Part shown: in pieces, positions 33,736 through 41,927 of the stretch
Layout of the letters: each line of letters starts with the position of its first letter
Numbering within the stretch: position 1 is the stretch's first letter
Source: an uncultured Alphaproteobacteria bacterium
GTDB lineage: Bacteria; Pseudomonadota; Alphaproteobacteria; Rhizobiales; Ancalomicrobiaceae
Assembly (NCBI GenBank): GCA_937892955.1
Contig: CALBKH010000028.1
Coordinates: forward strand, 1 to 61,517
Direction of reading: 5' to 3'
Length of the DNA stretch: 61,517 bases
Program-made: the position numbers and the translations under genes
Notes under the pieces: model-generated
What the model was told of the DNA's origin: nothing
Database searches by the model: none
Seen by the model: the letters and a program-made list of their open reading frames with translations, nothing else

Positions 33736-34806
33736 ATGGGTCGTCAGCTTTTCCGTCGGAGTTGCCGTTTCGCCGCGCCGGTGACACGCGCGAGGTCGGG
33801 CCGGGTTTCCGCCGTTCTGGTGGCCGCCGCGCTCGGGGTGGCGCCGACGCCCGGCTTCGCCCAGGCGCCGGGACAGCCGCTCGCCCTCTCGCCGCCGCCC
33901 GTCGAACCGATTCCCTACGCGCCCAATCCGCCGCCGGGGCCGCCCTTGGCGCTGCCGGCGCCGTCCGGGGGACCGGGCTCGACCGAACCGATCGCGGTCG
34001 GCGAGGCGGCACGTACGCTGCGCGCCAACCTGAAGCTGGCGGCGCTCGTCACCGAGGAGAGCCAGCCGATCCGCTCCGGGCTCGTCTGGCGCATCTTCAA
34101 GGAGAACGACAAGAACCGCGCCGAGGATCGGCTCCAGGCGGTCGCGACCGCGTCCGGCGGCGACGCCGAGTTCCGGCTCGAGCCGGGCTCCTACCTCGTC
34201 CACGCCGCCTACGGCCGCGCCGGGGCCACCACCCGCGTCACGGTGGAGGCCGACAAGCTGCGCAAGGAGACGGTGATCCTCAACGCCGGCGGCCTCCGGC
34301 TGACGGCACTCGGGGTCGGCGACCAGCAGCTGCCGGCCGACAAGATCAGCTTCGACGTCTATTCGCGCGACGTCGACCAGCGTGGCGAACGTCAGGCGCT
34401 GGTGACCGGCGCCAAGCCCGGCGGCATCATCCGCCTCAACGCCGACACCTATCGGGTGGTCGGTCACTACGGCGATCTCAACGCCGTGGTGCGCGCCGAA
34501 ATCCACGTCAATCCGGGCAAGCTCACCGAGGCGACGGTCTACCACAAGGCGGCGCAGGTGACGCTGAAGCTGGTCAACGAACCGGGTGGCGAAGCGCTGA
34601 CCAACACCTCGTGGATGGTGCTGACGCCGTCCGGCGACATGGTGACGGAGAGCGTCGGCGCCTTCCCGACCATCGTGCTCGCCGAGGGCGACTACGCCCT
34701 CGTCGCCAAGAACCAGGATCGCATCTTCACCCGCAACTTCACGGTCCAGCCGGGCTTCGATCGCGAGATCGAGGTGGTCGCCTTCGACCAACCGGCGAAG
34801 CCGTGA
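33736..34806 (+). CDS. Secreted proline-rich protein with repeated beta-sandwich modules
   Basis: The 356-residue product has a long signal peptide (residues 1-43, ending PGFAQA). A Pro-rich linker (about 45-85) follows, then three related beta-sandwich modules of about 85 residues. Repeated cues are IRSGLVWRIF / DAEFRLEPGSYLVHAAYG, GGLRLTAL / RLNADTYRVVGHYGDL and VTLKLVNEPGG / VLAEGDYALVAKN. These look like carboxypeptidase-regulatory or Ig-like folds. No enzyme motif is seen. It is probably periplasmic or envelope-attached. GAGAGGAACC precedes the ATG. It starts a run with the next two genes. Confidence 0.75.
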   Translation: MGRQLFRRSCRFAAPVTRARSGRVSAVLVAAALGVAPTPGFAQAPGQPLALSPPPVEPIPYAPNPPPGPPLALPAPSGGPGSTEPIAVGEAARTLRANLKLAALVTEESQPIRSGLVWRIFKENDKNRAEDRLQAVATASGGDAEFRLEPGSYLVHAAYGRAGATTRVTVEADKLRKETVILNAGGLRLTALGVGDQQLPADKISFDVYSRDVDQRGERQALVTGAKPGGIIRLNADTYRVVGHYGDLNAVVRAEIHVNPGKLTEATVYHKAAQVTLKLVNEPGGEALTNTSWMVLTPSGDMVTESVGAFPTIVLAEGDYALVAKNQDRIFTRNFTVQPGFDREIEVVAFDQPAKP

Positions 34807-34829
34807 ACGACCCAGAAGGCGATGCATCG

Positions 34830-35183
34830 ATGAGCGAGACCCCTCGGCCGTCGCCGGCCGCTTCCGTTGCGCGATCCTCCTCGCCGACGCCGCCCCCGTC
34901 GTCTTCCCCTCCCGCGCCCCCTTCCCCGCCGCCGTCGGCCTTCGCGCGCGCCTGGCGCTGGCTGCTGCCGTTCGGCCTCGCCGTCATCGCGGCGGCGCTG
35001 GGGCTCGGGGTGTTCGATACGTCGGCGGCCTCGGCCTGGGTCTTCGTCGCCGGTTGCCTCGTCGGCCTCGTCGGTCTGGCGAGCCTCGCCAACCACCTCT
35101 TCGACCTCGGACGGCGCGAAGTGCGCGACCTCGAGCAACGGCTCGAGAACGAACTCGACAGACGCGGAAACGGACGGACATGA
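34830..35183 (+). CDS. Small membrane protein with Pro/Ser-rich N-terminus and coiled-coil tail
   Basis: The 117-residue protein has about 40 Pro/Ser-rich residues, two hydrophobic helices near residues 50-66 and 71-90, and a charged helical tail RREVRDLEQRLENELDRRG likely to form a coiled coil. The family is not recognised. The ATG lies 23 bases after the previous stop, and the gene's stop overlaps the ATG of the CoA-binding gene (ATGA). Confidence 0.65.
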   Translation: MSETPRPSPAASVARSSSPTPPPSSSPPAPPSPPPSAFARAWRWLLPFGLAVIAAALGLGVFDTSAASAWVFVAGCLVGLVGLASLANHLFDLGRREVRDLEQRLENELDRRGNGRT

Positions 35184-35602
35184 ATCACGACAGCTACCCG
35201 GACGCCTACATCGTCGACATCCTGCGCTCGGTGAAGACCATCGCGGTGGTCGGCGCCAGCCCCAACGAGGCGCGTCCCTCCTTCGGTGTCACCCGCTTCC
35301 TGAAGACCAAGGGTTACGACGTCGTGGCGATCAATCCGGGCCACGCCGGCGGCGAGATCGCCGGCTGCCCGGTCTTCGCCTCGCTCGCCGACGTGCCGCA
35401 CGCGATCGACATGGTCGACGTGTTCCGCAATTCGGACGCCGCCGGCGAGGCGGTCGACGAGGCGATCGCGATCGGCGCCAAGGTGGTGTGGCTGCAGCTC
35501 GGCGTGCGCAACGACGAAGCCGCGGCGCGAGCCGAAGCCGCCGGGCTGAAGGTCGTCATGAACCGTTGCCCGAAGATCGAATGGCCGCGGCTGATCGGCT
35601 GA
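35180..35602 (+). CDS. CoA-binding protein (YccU-like Rossmann fold)
   Basis: The 140-residue product carries VKTIAVVGASPNEARPSFGV near residue 18, FLKTKGYDVVAINPGHAGGE near 40, and KVVWLQLGVRNDEA near 100. It ends KVVMNRCPKIEWPRLIG. This is the compact CoA-binding domain of the YccU family, usually a single domain with a conserved late Cys. Its cellular role is not established. In many Rhizobiales a similar gene stands next to metY; here a short opposite-strand gene separates them. Translation is probably coupled to the gene before it. Confidence 0.9.
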   Translation: MNHDSYPDAYIVDILRSVKTIAVVGASPNEARPSFGVTRFLKTKGYDVVAINPGHAGGEIAGCPVFASLADVPHAIDMVDVFRNSDAAGEAVDEAIAIGAKVVWLQLGVRNDEAAARAEAAGLKVVMNRCPKIEWPRLIG

Positions 35603-35611
35603 GACCGCGGT

Positions 35612-36118
35612 TCAGCGATAGGGTGCGAAGATCTCGGCGAGCGTCCAGGGCATCTCGCCGCCCTTGCGGGCGATGTCCGCGATACGCCAGCCGCCGGCTT
35701 CGCGCACCAGTGTGAACTCGAGCACGGTCCGAGGTTTCTGGCCGGCCTCGGCCTTGCGATCGGGGAAGAGCGCGACGGCGAGCTTCGCCCGGTCGAGAGC
35801 CGTCTCGACGCCCCGGAGAGTGAACCGACGGACCAGAGGGTCCTGGCTGTCGGTGAAGGGATCGAACTCGATCGGGCCGATCTCGCCGCTCTTCTCCGCG
35901 TCGTCGTCCGCCTTGTTCCAGATCTTCACCAGATCGGCCGCGAAGATGCGCGACCGCCCCGCGCGGTCGGTGAAAGGGGCGCCGCCGGTGGTCCCGTCGC
36001 CGGCGACGATGCGGGTGTAGATCGCCGTCAGGAACGCCTCCGGTGTATCGGCCGCGGCGCGCGCCGGGGCGGCGAAAGTGGCGAGGACGGCGGCGAGGAC
36101 GAGACGGCGCGAGACCAT
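35612..36118 (-). CDS. Exported DUF3828-like protein
   Basis: The 168-residue product has a signal peptide (MVSRRLVLAAVLATFAAPAR, cleaved near ARAAAD). The mature domain resembles DUF3828/NTF2-like folds: DTPEAFLTAIYTRIVAGDGT near 24, SRIFAADLVKIWNKADDDAE near 55, and LEFTLVREAGGWRIADI near 130. Such domains bind small ligands or act as periplasmic adaptors; the function is unknown. It is convergent with the CoA-binding gene, with a gap of only 9 bases. Confidence 0.75.
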   Translation of the reverse strand: MVSRRLVLAAVLATFAAPARAAADTPEAFLTAIYTRIVAGDGTTGGAPFTDRAGRSRIFAADLVKIWNKADDDAEKSGEIGPIEFDPFTDSQDPLVRRFTLRGVETALDRAKLAVALFPDRKAEAGQKPRTVLEFTLVREAGGWRIADIARKGGEMPWTLAEIFAPYR

Positions 36119-36370
36119 GGCGACTCCGAAGCGTGAAATACCGGAAGTCGCACTCTACCCTCCCCGCCGCCCGCCCGCCTCCCCCATGGGCCCCAGAAGA
36201 TCCGGCACTGTTGCGGTGCGGCAGGGTCATTCGGGTAATTACGCAAAACCATTCTCGAAACTGCCGATCAGACAGTAGACATTGGTTTGCGCGGCACGTC
36301 ATGATCGGCGAAAAGAAACACGGTTCCATACGAGAGGCCCGCACCAGGGGCTCGCCAGGAGGATGTCACG

Positions 36371-37645
36371 ATGAGCCCGCAGCCCGGATTCTCCACCCTC
36401 GCCGTCCATGCCGGCGCTCAGCCCGATCCGACGACGGGCGCGCGGGTGACGCCGATCTATCAGACGACCGCCTTCGTGTTCGAAAACGTCGACCATGCGG
36501 CGTCGCTGTTCGGGCTGCAGGCCTTCGGCAACATCTACACCCGCATCACCAACCCGACGACGGCGGTGCTCGAGGAGCGCGTCGCGGCGCTCGAGGGCGG
36601 TACGGCGGCGGTGGCGGTCGCCTCCGGCCACGCGGCGCAGCACCTGATCTTCCACACCATCATGGGACCGGGCGACGAGTTCGTCGCCTCGAAGCGCCTC
36701 TACGGCGGTTCGATCAACCAGTTCAACCACGCCTTCAAGAACTACGGCTGGACGGTGAAGTGGGCCGATCCGGACGACCTTTCCACCTTCGAGGCGGCGA
36801 TCGGCGAGAAGACCAAGGCGATCTTCGTCGAGAGCCTCGCCAATCCCGGCGGCGTCGTCACCGACATCGAAGGCATCTCGGCGATCGCCAAGAAGCACGG
36901 CATCCCGCTGATCGTCGACAACACGCTGGCCACCCCCTACCTGTGCCGGCCGTTCACCCACGGTGCCGACATCGTCGTCCATTCGGCGACCAAGTTCCTC
37001 GGCGGCCACGGCAACTCGATGGGCGGTGTCGTCATCGACGGCGGCACCTTCGACTGGAAGGCCTCGGGCAAGTATCCGATGCTGTCGGCACCGCGCCCCG
37101 AATATCAGGACATGGTGATCGCCGACGTGTTCGGTAATTTCGCCTTCGCCATCGCGGTGCGCGTTCTCGGCCTGCGCGACATCGGCCCGGCGATCTCGCC
37201 GTTCAACGCCTTCCAGATCATCACCGGCATCGAGACGCTGCCGCTGCGGATGGAGAAGCACTCGGCCAATGCGCTGGCGGTCGCCAAGTGGCTGAAGTCG
37301 CGCCCCGAAGTGGCGTGGGTGAGCTATGCCGGCCTCGAGGACGACAAGTATCACGCGCTGGCCAAGAAATACGTGCCGAAGGGCGCGGGCGCGGTCTTCA
37401 CCTTCTCGCTCAAGGGCGGCTACGAGGCCGGCGTCAAGCTCGTCTCCAACGTCAAGCTGATCAGCCATCTCGCCAACATCGGCGACACCCGCTCGCTGAT
37501 CATCCACTCCGCCTCGACCACCCACCGCCAGCTCACCGACGCGCAGAAGACCGCCGCCGGCGCCGGTCCCGACGTGGTGCGCCTGTCGATCGGCATCGAG
37601 GACGTCGCCGACATCATCGCCGACCTCGAGCAGGCGCTCGCCTGA
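36371..37645 (+). CDS. metY: O-acetylhomoserine aminocarboxypropyltransferase (O-acetylhomoserine sulfhydrylase)
   Basis: The 424-residue PLP enzyme begins FSTLAVHAGAQPDPTTGARV, with YTRITNPTTAVLEERVAALE near 57 and the PLP-lysine motif HSATKFLGGHGNSMGGV, placing the Schiff-base lysine at residue 208. It makes homocysteine from O-acetylhomoserine and sulfide, in methionine biosynthesis. The length and the GHGNSMGG motif favour MetY over the shorter MetZ. AGGAGG precedes the ATG. The 250-base leader was inspected for a SAM-II riboswitch and none could be recognised. A strong terminator follows. Confidence 0.95.
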   Translation: MSPQPGFSTLAVHAGAQPDPTTGARVTPIYQTTAFVFENVDHAASLFGLQAFGNIYTRITNPTTAVLEERVAALEGGTAAVAVASGHAAQHLIFHTIMGPGDEFVASKRLYGGSINQFNHAFKNYGWTVKWADPDDLSTFEAAIGEKTKAIFVESLANPGGVVTDIEGISAIAKKHGIPLIVDNTLATPYLCRPFTHGADIVVHSATKFLGGHGNSMGGVVIDGGTFDWKASGKYPMLSAPRPEYQDMVIADVFGNFAFAIAVRVLGLRDIGPAISPFNAFQIITGIETLPLRMEKHSANALAVAKWLKSRPEVAWVSYAGLEDDKYHALAKKYVPKGAGAVFTFSLKGGYEAGVKLVSNVKLISHLANIGDTRSLIIHSASTTHRQLTDAQKTAAGAGPDVVRLSIGIEDVADIIADLEQALA

Positions 37646-37673
37646 TCTCGTCGGACGCGATCCGAAACGCGGA

Positions 37674-37710
37674 GCGGGCGTCGAGAGAGATCTCGGCGCC
37701 CGCTTTCGTT
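37674..37710 (+). terminator. Intrinsic terminator after metY
   Basis: GCGGGCG (37674-37680) pairs with CGCCCGC (37697-37703), and inside it CGAGA pairs with TCTCG around a GAGA tetraloop, separated by one T/G mismatch. The stem is followed by TTTCGTT. Confidence 0.8.
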
Positions 37711-37763
37711 CGCGAAGGACGTGCTCATACCATCGGCCATTGGAAATGACCGAGGGTAATCCT

Positions 37764-37847
37764 GACGCGAATTTCTCATGCCTCCGACGCAAATGGGAAA
37801 TTCGCGTGTGTTCGAAGGCCGGGTGCGTCAGCACCTTCGGCCTCTGG
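37764..37847. repeat. Dispersed 84-bp two-hairpin repeat, copy 2
   Basis: This copy is exactly as long as 11186-11269 and nearly identical from GACGCGAATTTCTC to CAGCACCTTCGGCCT. The first stem has one G-T pair (GGGAAATTCGC); the loop of the inner second stem is GTCA instead of GCCA. It again lies in a convergent gap, here between metY and the ligase gene, ending two bases before the ligase stop codon. Confidence 0.8.
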
Positions 37848-37849
37848 TA

Positions 37850-39124
37850 TCAGCCGCCCGCACGCCCCGCCGCCGGCGCGCCGGCGGGAGCCGGCCGCGT
37901 TCGCATGTGGCGATGACGTGCCTCGAGGGCGATGATCGCCCAGGCGAGGCCCCACAGCAGGAAGAAGTGGCGCCAGTGGTCGCTGTCGATGATCCAGCTG
38001 ACGGCGAGATGGCCGGCGAGCAGCACCCAGACGACCTGCGCCACCGCCTTCCACGGGCGCGGCAGCAGCATCGGCGCGAAGAGCTTCGCCAACGTCCAGA
38101 ACGACAGCGCGGTGTAGGTGACGAAGCCGAGCCAGCCGTAGACCATCAACGCCTTCAGGAAGACGTTGTGCGGGTCCTCGGGGAAGATGTGGCCGAATTG
38201 ATAGGGCCCGAGGCCGAGCGGCAATTCGGTGGCCATGAGGAAGCCGATGCCGTGGCGGGCGAAGCGGCCGAGGCGGGCGCCGTCGTAGCTCTGCACCAGC
38301 TTGGCGCGCTCGTCGAAGAGATCCCGCACCTCCGGGAACGACAGGGCGAAGGCGAGCAGCGCCACGATGCCGAGGAGCGAGGCGAGGCCGATCGTGATCA
38401 GCCTCAGGCGGCCTTTCGCGGTGCGCTCGTCGACGTAGAGGACGAGGCCGAGCATCAGCAACGTGCCGGCGGCGAGGCCCCAGGCGGCGCGCGACATCGA
38501 CAGGAAGACGCCGGCGACGATGATCGCGGCCCAGATGAACTGCGGCCAGATCTTCCTCAGTTTCTCGGTCAGGATGAGGCGCGCCAGATAGACGAGCGGC
38601 ACCACCAGGAAGGGACCGAAGACGTTCGGGTCCTTGAAGGTGGATTTGGCGCGGCCGGCGCGCATCAGCGCCTCGATCTTGAGGCCGTAGCCGAGGATGC
38701 CGAGCACCGACACCAACACGCCGGCGGCGACCAGCGCCTTCATGACGATGGCCAGGCGATGGGGTCGTTCGGCGCAGATCGCGGCGAAGAAGACGGCGTT
38801 GACCGCCAACATCAAGGAGATGGCGACGAAGATGAAGGGATGGCCGTGGTCGGCCCCCGCCCACCAACGCACCTGGGTGACCGAGATGATGCCGCCGATG
38901 TTGAAGAGCGCCAGGAGAACGACGGCCGGCACCACGGCGCGCGGCAGGGCGAGGCCCATGGCGAGCGCGACCATCGCGTGGATCAGAATGAAGAGATCGG
39001 AGGGTGCGGGCTCGAACATGACGATGCCCGAGGAGGCGACCGTCAGGAACAGGAAGGCGTCGCCGAGACGCTCGGCCGACACCGTCCGGTCGATGGGCGC
39101 GTGCGGGGCGACGGCATCGGTCAA
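37850..39124 (-). CDS. O-antigen ligase/polymerase family membrane protein (WaaL/Wzy-like)
   Basis: The start taken is the TTG at 39124, with GAGGAG seven bases upstream; an in-frame ATG at 39151 lacks a ribosome site. The 424-residue product has about eleven membrane helices and the family's large periplasmic loop near residues 275-345. That loop contains YDGARLGRFARHGIGFLMAT and the signature GLGPYQFGHIFPEDPHNVFL, which ends in the conserved PHN(V)xL of ligases and polymerases. It could ligate O-antigen to lipid A core or polymerise repeat units. With the other polymerase at 22813, the locus has two such enzymes. Confidence 0.87.
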   Translation of the reverse strand: MTDAVAPHAPIDRTVSAERLGDAFLFLTVASSGIVMFEPAPSDLFILIHAMVALAMGLALPRAVVPAVVLLALFNIGGIISVTQVRWWAGADHGHPFIFVAISLMLAVNAVFFAAICAERPHRLAIVMKALVAAGVLVSVLGILGYGLKIEALMRAGRAKSTFKDPNVFGPFLVVPLVYLARLILTEKLRKIWPQFIWAAIIVAGVFLSMSRAAWGLAAGTLLMLGLVLYVDERTAKGRLRLITIGLASLLGIVALLAFALSFPEVRDLFDERAKLVQSYDGARLGRFARHGIGFLMATELPLGLGPYQFGHIFPEDPHNVFLKALMVYGWLGFVTYTALSFWTLAKLFAPMLLPRPWKAVAQVVWVLLAGHLAVSWIIDSDHWRHFFLLWGLAWAIIALEARHRHMRTRPAPAGAPAAGRAGG

Positions 39125-39454
39125 ACGGGCACTCCTCGATACTGGGCTCATGAAATTCTGACGAGTCCGGATTCCATGAGCGTCACGGCCCGGCCGGCCG
39201 AGGCCCGTTCGGGCTCGCCTTCGCCGACGATGCTTCGAAAAGGTCGGAACATCGTCGGCTCGGTTCTCAGACGTACGCGACACTCGACCGCCGGCTGGAC
39301 GGCCGTGGACGACCTCACCGGGATACACCACGGACGTTAAGAAACCCGTTTCTGCCCGATCTTCGCGGCGAAACGGGGTCGACGGCGGCGCGCCGAGATC
39401 GTATCACCGAGCCCGGCCGCCGGACCCCTCCGCCGCCGAAACCGGAAGATCGTC
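39125..39454. promoter_or_regulatory. Divergent region between the ligase and TylF-like genes
   Basis: No gene is supported in these 330 bases. A symmetric AGAAAC-CC-GTTTCT element lies at 39340-39353, preceded by GTTAAG, and is a candidate operator for the plus-strand gene at 39455. Confidence 0.4.
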
Positions 39455-40201
39455 ATGGGCATCCTGCAGAAACTGGGGCTCGCCAAGCGCAAGACCCACT
39501 TCAATCCCACCTCGCTCTCGCGCTACTGGCGCGCCGAGAACGGTGGGGATCCCTATCTGCGGCTGTTCGACGAAGCCCGTCGGGTCACCGGCTCGACCGA
39601 CAACTTCCTCAAGCAGTGCCGCTTCTTCAATCTGATGCAGATGGTGCGCCACGTGCTCGACCACTCCGTCGTCGGCGACGTCGCCGAATGCGGCTGCTGG
39701 CGCGGACAATCGGCGTGGATGATCTCCTCGGCGCTGAAGGAGCGGAACTGGCAGGGCCGGTTCTTCATCTTCGACAGCTTCGAAGGCGGCCTCTCCGACC
39801 TCACGGCCGAGGACCGTGTCGGCGCCGGCGACAAGGGCGCGCGCACCGAGGCCCGGCAGAAGGCGCATTTCGCCTCGCGTCGCGACGACGTCGCCGCGGC
39901 GCTCGCCTCCTACCCCTTCGTGTCGCTGCACGAGGGCTGGATCCCGCAGGTCTTCGACACGGTCGATCTCGGCGATCGGCGCTTCGCCCTCGTCCACGTC
40001 GACGTCGACCTCTACGAGCCGACCCGCGACAGTCTCGCCTTCTTCCACCCGCGCCTCGCCGAAGGCGGGGTGATCGTCGTCGACGACTACGGGTCCTCGG
40101 GTTTCCCGGGCGCGCAGACCGCGGTCGACGAGTTCCGCGCCGCCCATCCGCCGAAGCTCTTCCTAGAAGGCCAGGTCGGCGGCGCCATCCTGGTCTACTG
40201 A
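39455..40201 (+). CDS. TylF/MycF-type O-methyltransferase
   Basis: In this 248-residue protein GDVAECGCWRGQSAWMISSA near residue 73 is the SAM-binding motif, FIFDSFEGGLSDLT lies near 107, FALVHVDVDLYEPTRDSL near 178 and VIVVDDYGSSGFPGAQTAVD near 205. The Asp pairs in HVDVD and DDYG are the metal-binding residues of the macrocin O-methyltransferase family. In this setting it would methylate a sugar hydroxyl of the polysaccharide. It is divergent from the ligase gene and convergent with the priming enzyme. Confidence 0.9.
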   Translation: MGILQKLGLAKRKTHFNPTSLSRYWRAENGGDPYLRLFDEARRVTGSTDNFLKQCRFFNLMQMVRHVLDHSVVGDVAECGCWRGQSAWMISSALKERNWQGRFFIFDSFEGGLSDLTAEDRVGAGDKGARTEARQKAHFASRRDDVAAALASYPFVSLHEGWIPQVFDTVDLGDRRFALVHVDVDLYEPTRDSLAFFHPRLAEGGVIVVDDYGSSGFPGAQTAVDEFRAAHPPKLFLEGQVGGAILVY

Positions 40202-40217
40202 GGCTCTCCGAAGCGAA

Positions 40218-40246
40218 ACGACCGCTCCGGGCGGCGGAGCGGTCGT
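40218..40246. terminator. Strong bidirectional hairpin between convergent genes
   Basis: ACGACCGCTCC (40218-40228) pairs perfectly over 11 bp with GGAGCGGTCGT (40236-40246) around a seven-base loop, 16 bases after the methyltransferase stop. It faces the priming transferase gene and probably terminates both. Confidence 0.7.
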
Positions 40247-40306
40247 CGAGGGATGCGATCGAGAAAAGGCCTCGGCAGGCGTTTTCGGCGGGTCCGAAGC
40301 GCGGCC

Positions 40307-41872
40307 TCAGTAGGCGTTGTCGGAATGCTGCAGCAGGCTGATCGGCGTCATCACCAGGATCTTCAGGTCGAACAGCACCGACCAGTTCTCGATGTAGTGG
40401 ATGTCGTGCTCGACGCGTTTGCGGATCTTGTCCGGCGTGTCGATCTCGCCGCGCCAGCCGTTGATCTGGGCCCAACCGGTGACGCCGGGCTTGACCTTGT
40501 GGCGGGCGAAGTAGCCGTCGACCACCTGATCCCACATGCGGTTCTCGGTCTGGGCGTTGACCGCGTGCGGGCGCGGGCCGACGAGGGAGAGTTCGCCCAT
40601 CAGCACGTTGAAGAGCTGCGGCAACTCGTCGATCGAGGCCTTGCGGATGAAGCGGCCGACCTTCGTCACCCGCGGATCGCCCTTGGTGACGATCTTGGCG
40701 GCGGCGAAGTCGGACTGATCGGTGTACATCGACCGGAACTTCCAGACGTCGATGACCTCGTTGTTGAAGCCGAAGCGCTTCTGACGGAAGAACACCGGGC
40801 CCTTGCTGTCGAGCTTGATGGCGATCGCGGTGGCGATCATGACAGGCGCGAGGGCGATCAATGCCAGCGCGCCGATGACCAGATCGAAGCTGCGCTTGGC
40901 CACTGCGTCCCAATCGGCGAGCGGCTTGTCGACGACGTCGAGGAAGGGCACCGAACCTTCGTAGGAATAGTTGCGCGGGCGGAAGCGCAGGCGATCGGCG
41001 TGGGCCGACAGGCGGATGTCGACCGGCAGCACCCACAGCTTCTTGAGCAACTGATGGACGCGCGCCGCGGCGGTGATCGGCAGAGCGACGATCAGCATGT
41101 CGAGCTTGGTGATACGGCCGAATTCGACCAGTTCGGGGATGGTGCCGAGCTTGGGATAGCCCTCGACCATCGACGGCGAGCGTTCGTCGTCGCGGTCGTC
41201 GAAGATGCCGCAGATGCGGATGTCGTTGCCGGGCTGGGCCTCGAGCGAGCGGATCAGATCCTCGGCGAGCTTGCCGCCGCCGACGATGACGGCACGCCGT
41301 TCCAGCCGACCGTCTCTCGTCCAGCCCGACACCAGCCGGGTGAGGACGAAGCGGAAGACGAAGAAGAAGGCGAGCCCGAGGAAATACCAGCGCACCAGAC
41401 GCCGGGCGTCGTCGCTGTCGCCGAGACCGGCGAAGAAGGCGAGCGCGGTGAGCGCGGCGAAGACCATCGACCAGGAGGCGACGAGCCGGCCGAGCTGGAA
41501 GGCGTAGTCGCGGAAGGCGGCGATCTGGTAGCCGTCGAAGGCCTGGACGAAGAGCAGCGTCAGGGCGGCGCCGAAGGGCACGGCGGCGAGATGCAGCGGA
41601 TCGAGGGCGCCCGTGCCGAAGCCGGTGAAGTACAGCGCGGCATAGCCGCTGACGACGATCGCGACGAATTCGATCGCCCGGACCGAGCCGGCGAGCAACC
41701 GGCGCGAGATCGGCCGGTCGGAGAACAGCATCGCGACGTCGCGCGCCTGTTCCGACAGGGTCGCGGTCGCCCGCGGTACCGCCGGCAGGGCGTCGAAACT
41801 GTTTCCCTCGGGGGCCATCTCCTGGATGTCGACGGCCTGTCGATAGAGGGTCCTCGGGTCGATCTGTTTCAT
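40307..41872 (-). CDS. Undecaprenyl-phosphate glucose phosphotransferase (polyprenyl phosphoglycosyltransferase)
   Basis: The 521-residue protein has four N-terminal membrane helices (about 70-190), a CoA-binding-like Rossmann domain starting RRAVIVGGGKLAEDLI near 215, a fifth hydrophobic segment, and the C-terminal sugar-transferase domain. The latter shows KRSFDLVIGALALIALAP near 330, FFRQKRFGFNNEVIDVWKFR near 363, the ASIDELPQLFNVLMGELSLV block near 413 and KPGVTGWAQINGWRGE near 468. It starts repeat-unit synthesis by loading a sugar phosphate on undecaprenyl phosphate. Glucose is the usual substrate of this subfamily; galactose cannot be excluded. The ATG at 41872 was chosen (MKQIDPRTLYRQ). 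Confidence 0.92.
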   Translation of the reverse strand: MKQIDPRTLYRQAVDIQEMAPEGNSFDALPAVPRATATLSEQARDVAMLFSDRPISRRLLAGSVRAIEFVAIVVSGYAALYFTGFGTGALDPLHLAAVPFGAALTLLFVQAFDGYQIAAFRDYAFQLGRLVASWSMVFAALTALAFFAGLGDSDDARRLVRWYFLGLAFFFVFRFVLTRLVSGWTRDGRLERRAVIVGGGKLAEDLIRSLEAQPGNDIRICGIFDDRDDERSPSMVEGYPKLGTIPELVEFGRITKLDMLIVALPITAAARVHQLLKKLWVLPVDIRLSAHADRLRFRPRNYSYEGSVPFLDVVDKPLADWDAVAKRSFDLVIGALALIALAPVMIATAIAIKLDSKGPVFFRQKRFGFNNEVIDVWKFRSMYTDQSDFAAAKIVTKGDPRVTKVGRFIRKASIDELPQLFNVLMGELSLVGPRPHAVNAQTENRMWDQVVDGYFARHKVKPGVTGWAQINGWRGEIDTPDKIRKRVEHDIHYIENWSVLFDLKILVMTPISLLQHSDNAY

Positions 41873-41927
41873 CGGTCTGCTCCGGGGAAGTTCGCTTCCT
41901 TGGCGGAACGGGTTCGGGTCTCGGGCG

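Noticed and set aside
36119..36370. A SAM-II or other methionine riboswitch upstream of metY
   Set aside because: The leader was read for the conserved SAM-II pseudoknot pieces and none could be aligned. Only AT-rich promoter-like sequence and an AGGAGG ribosome site are visible.
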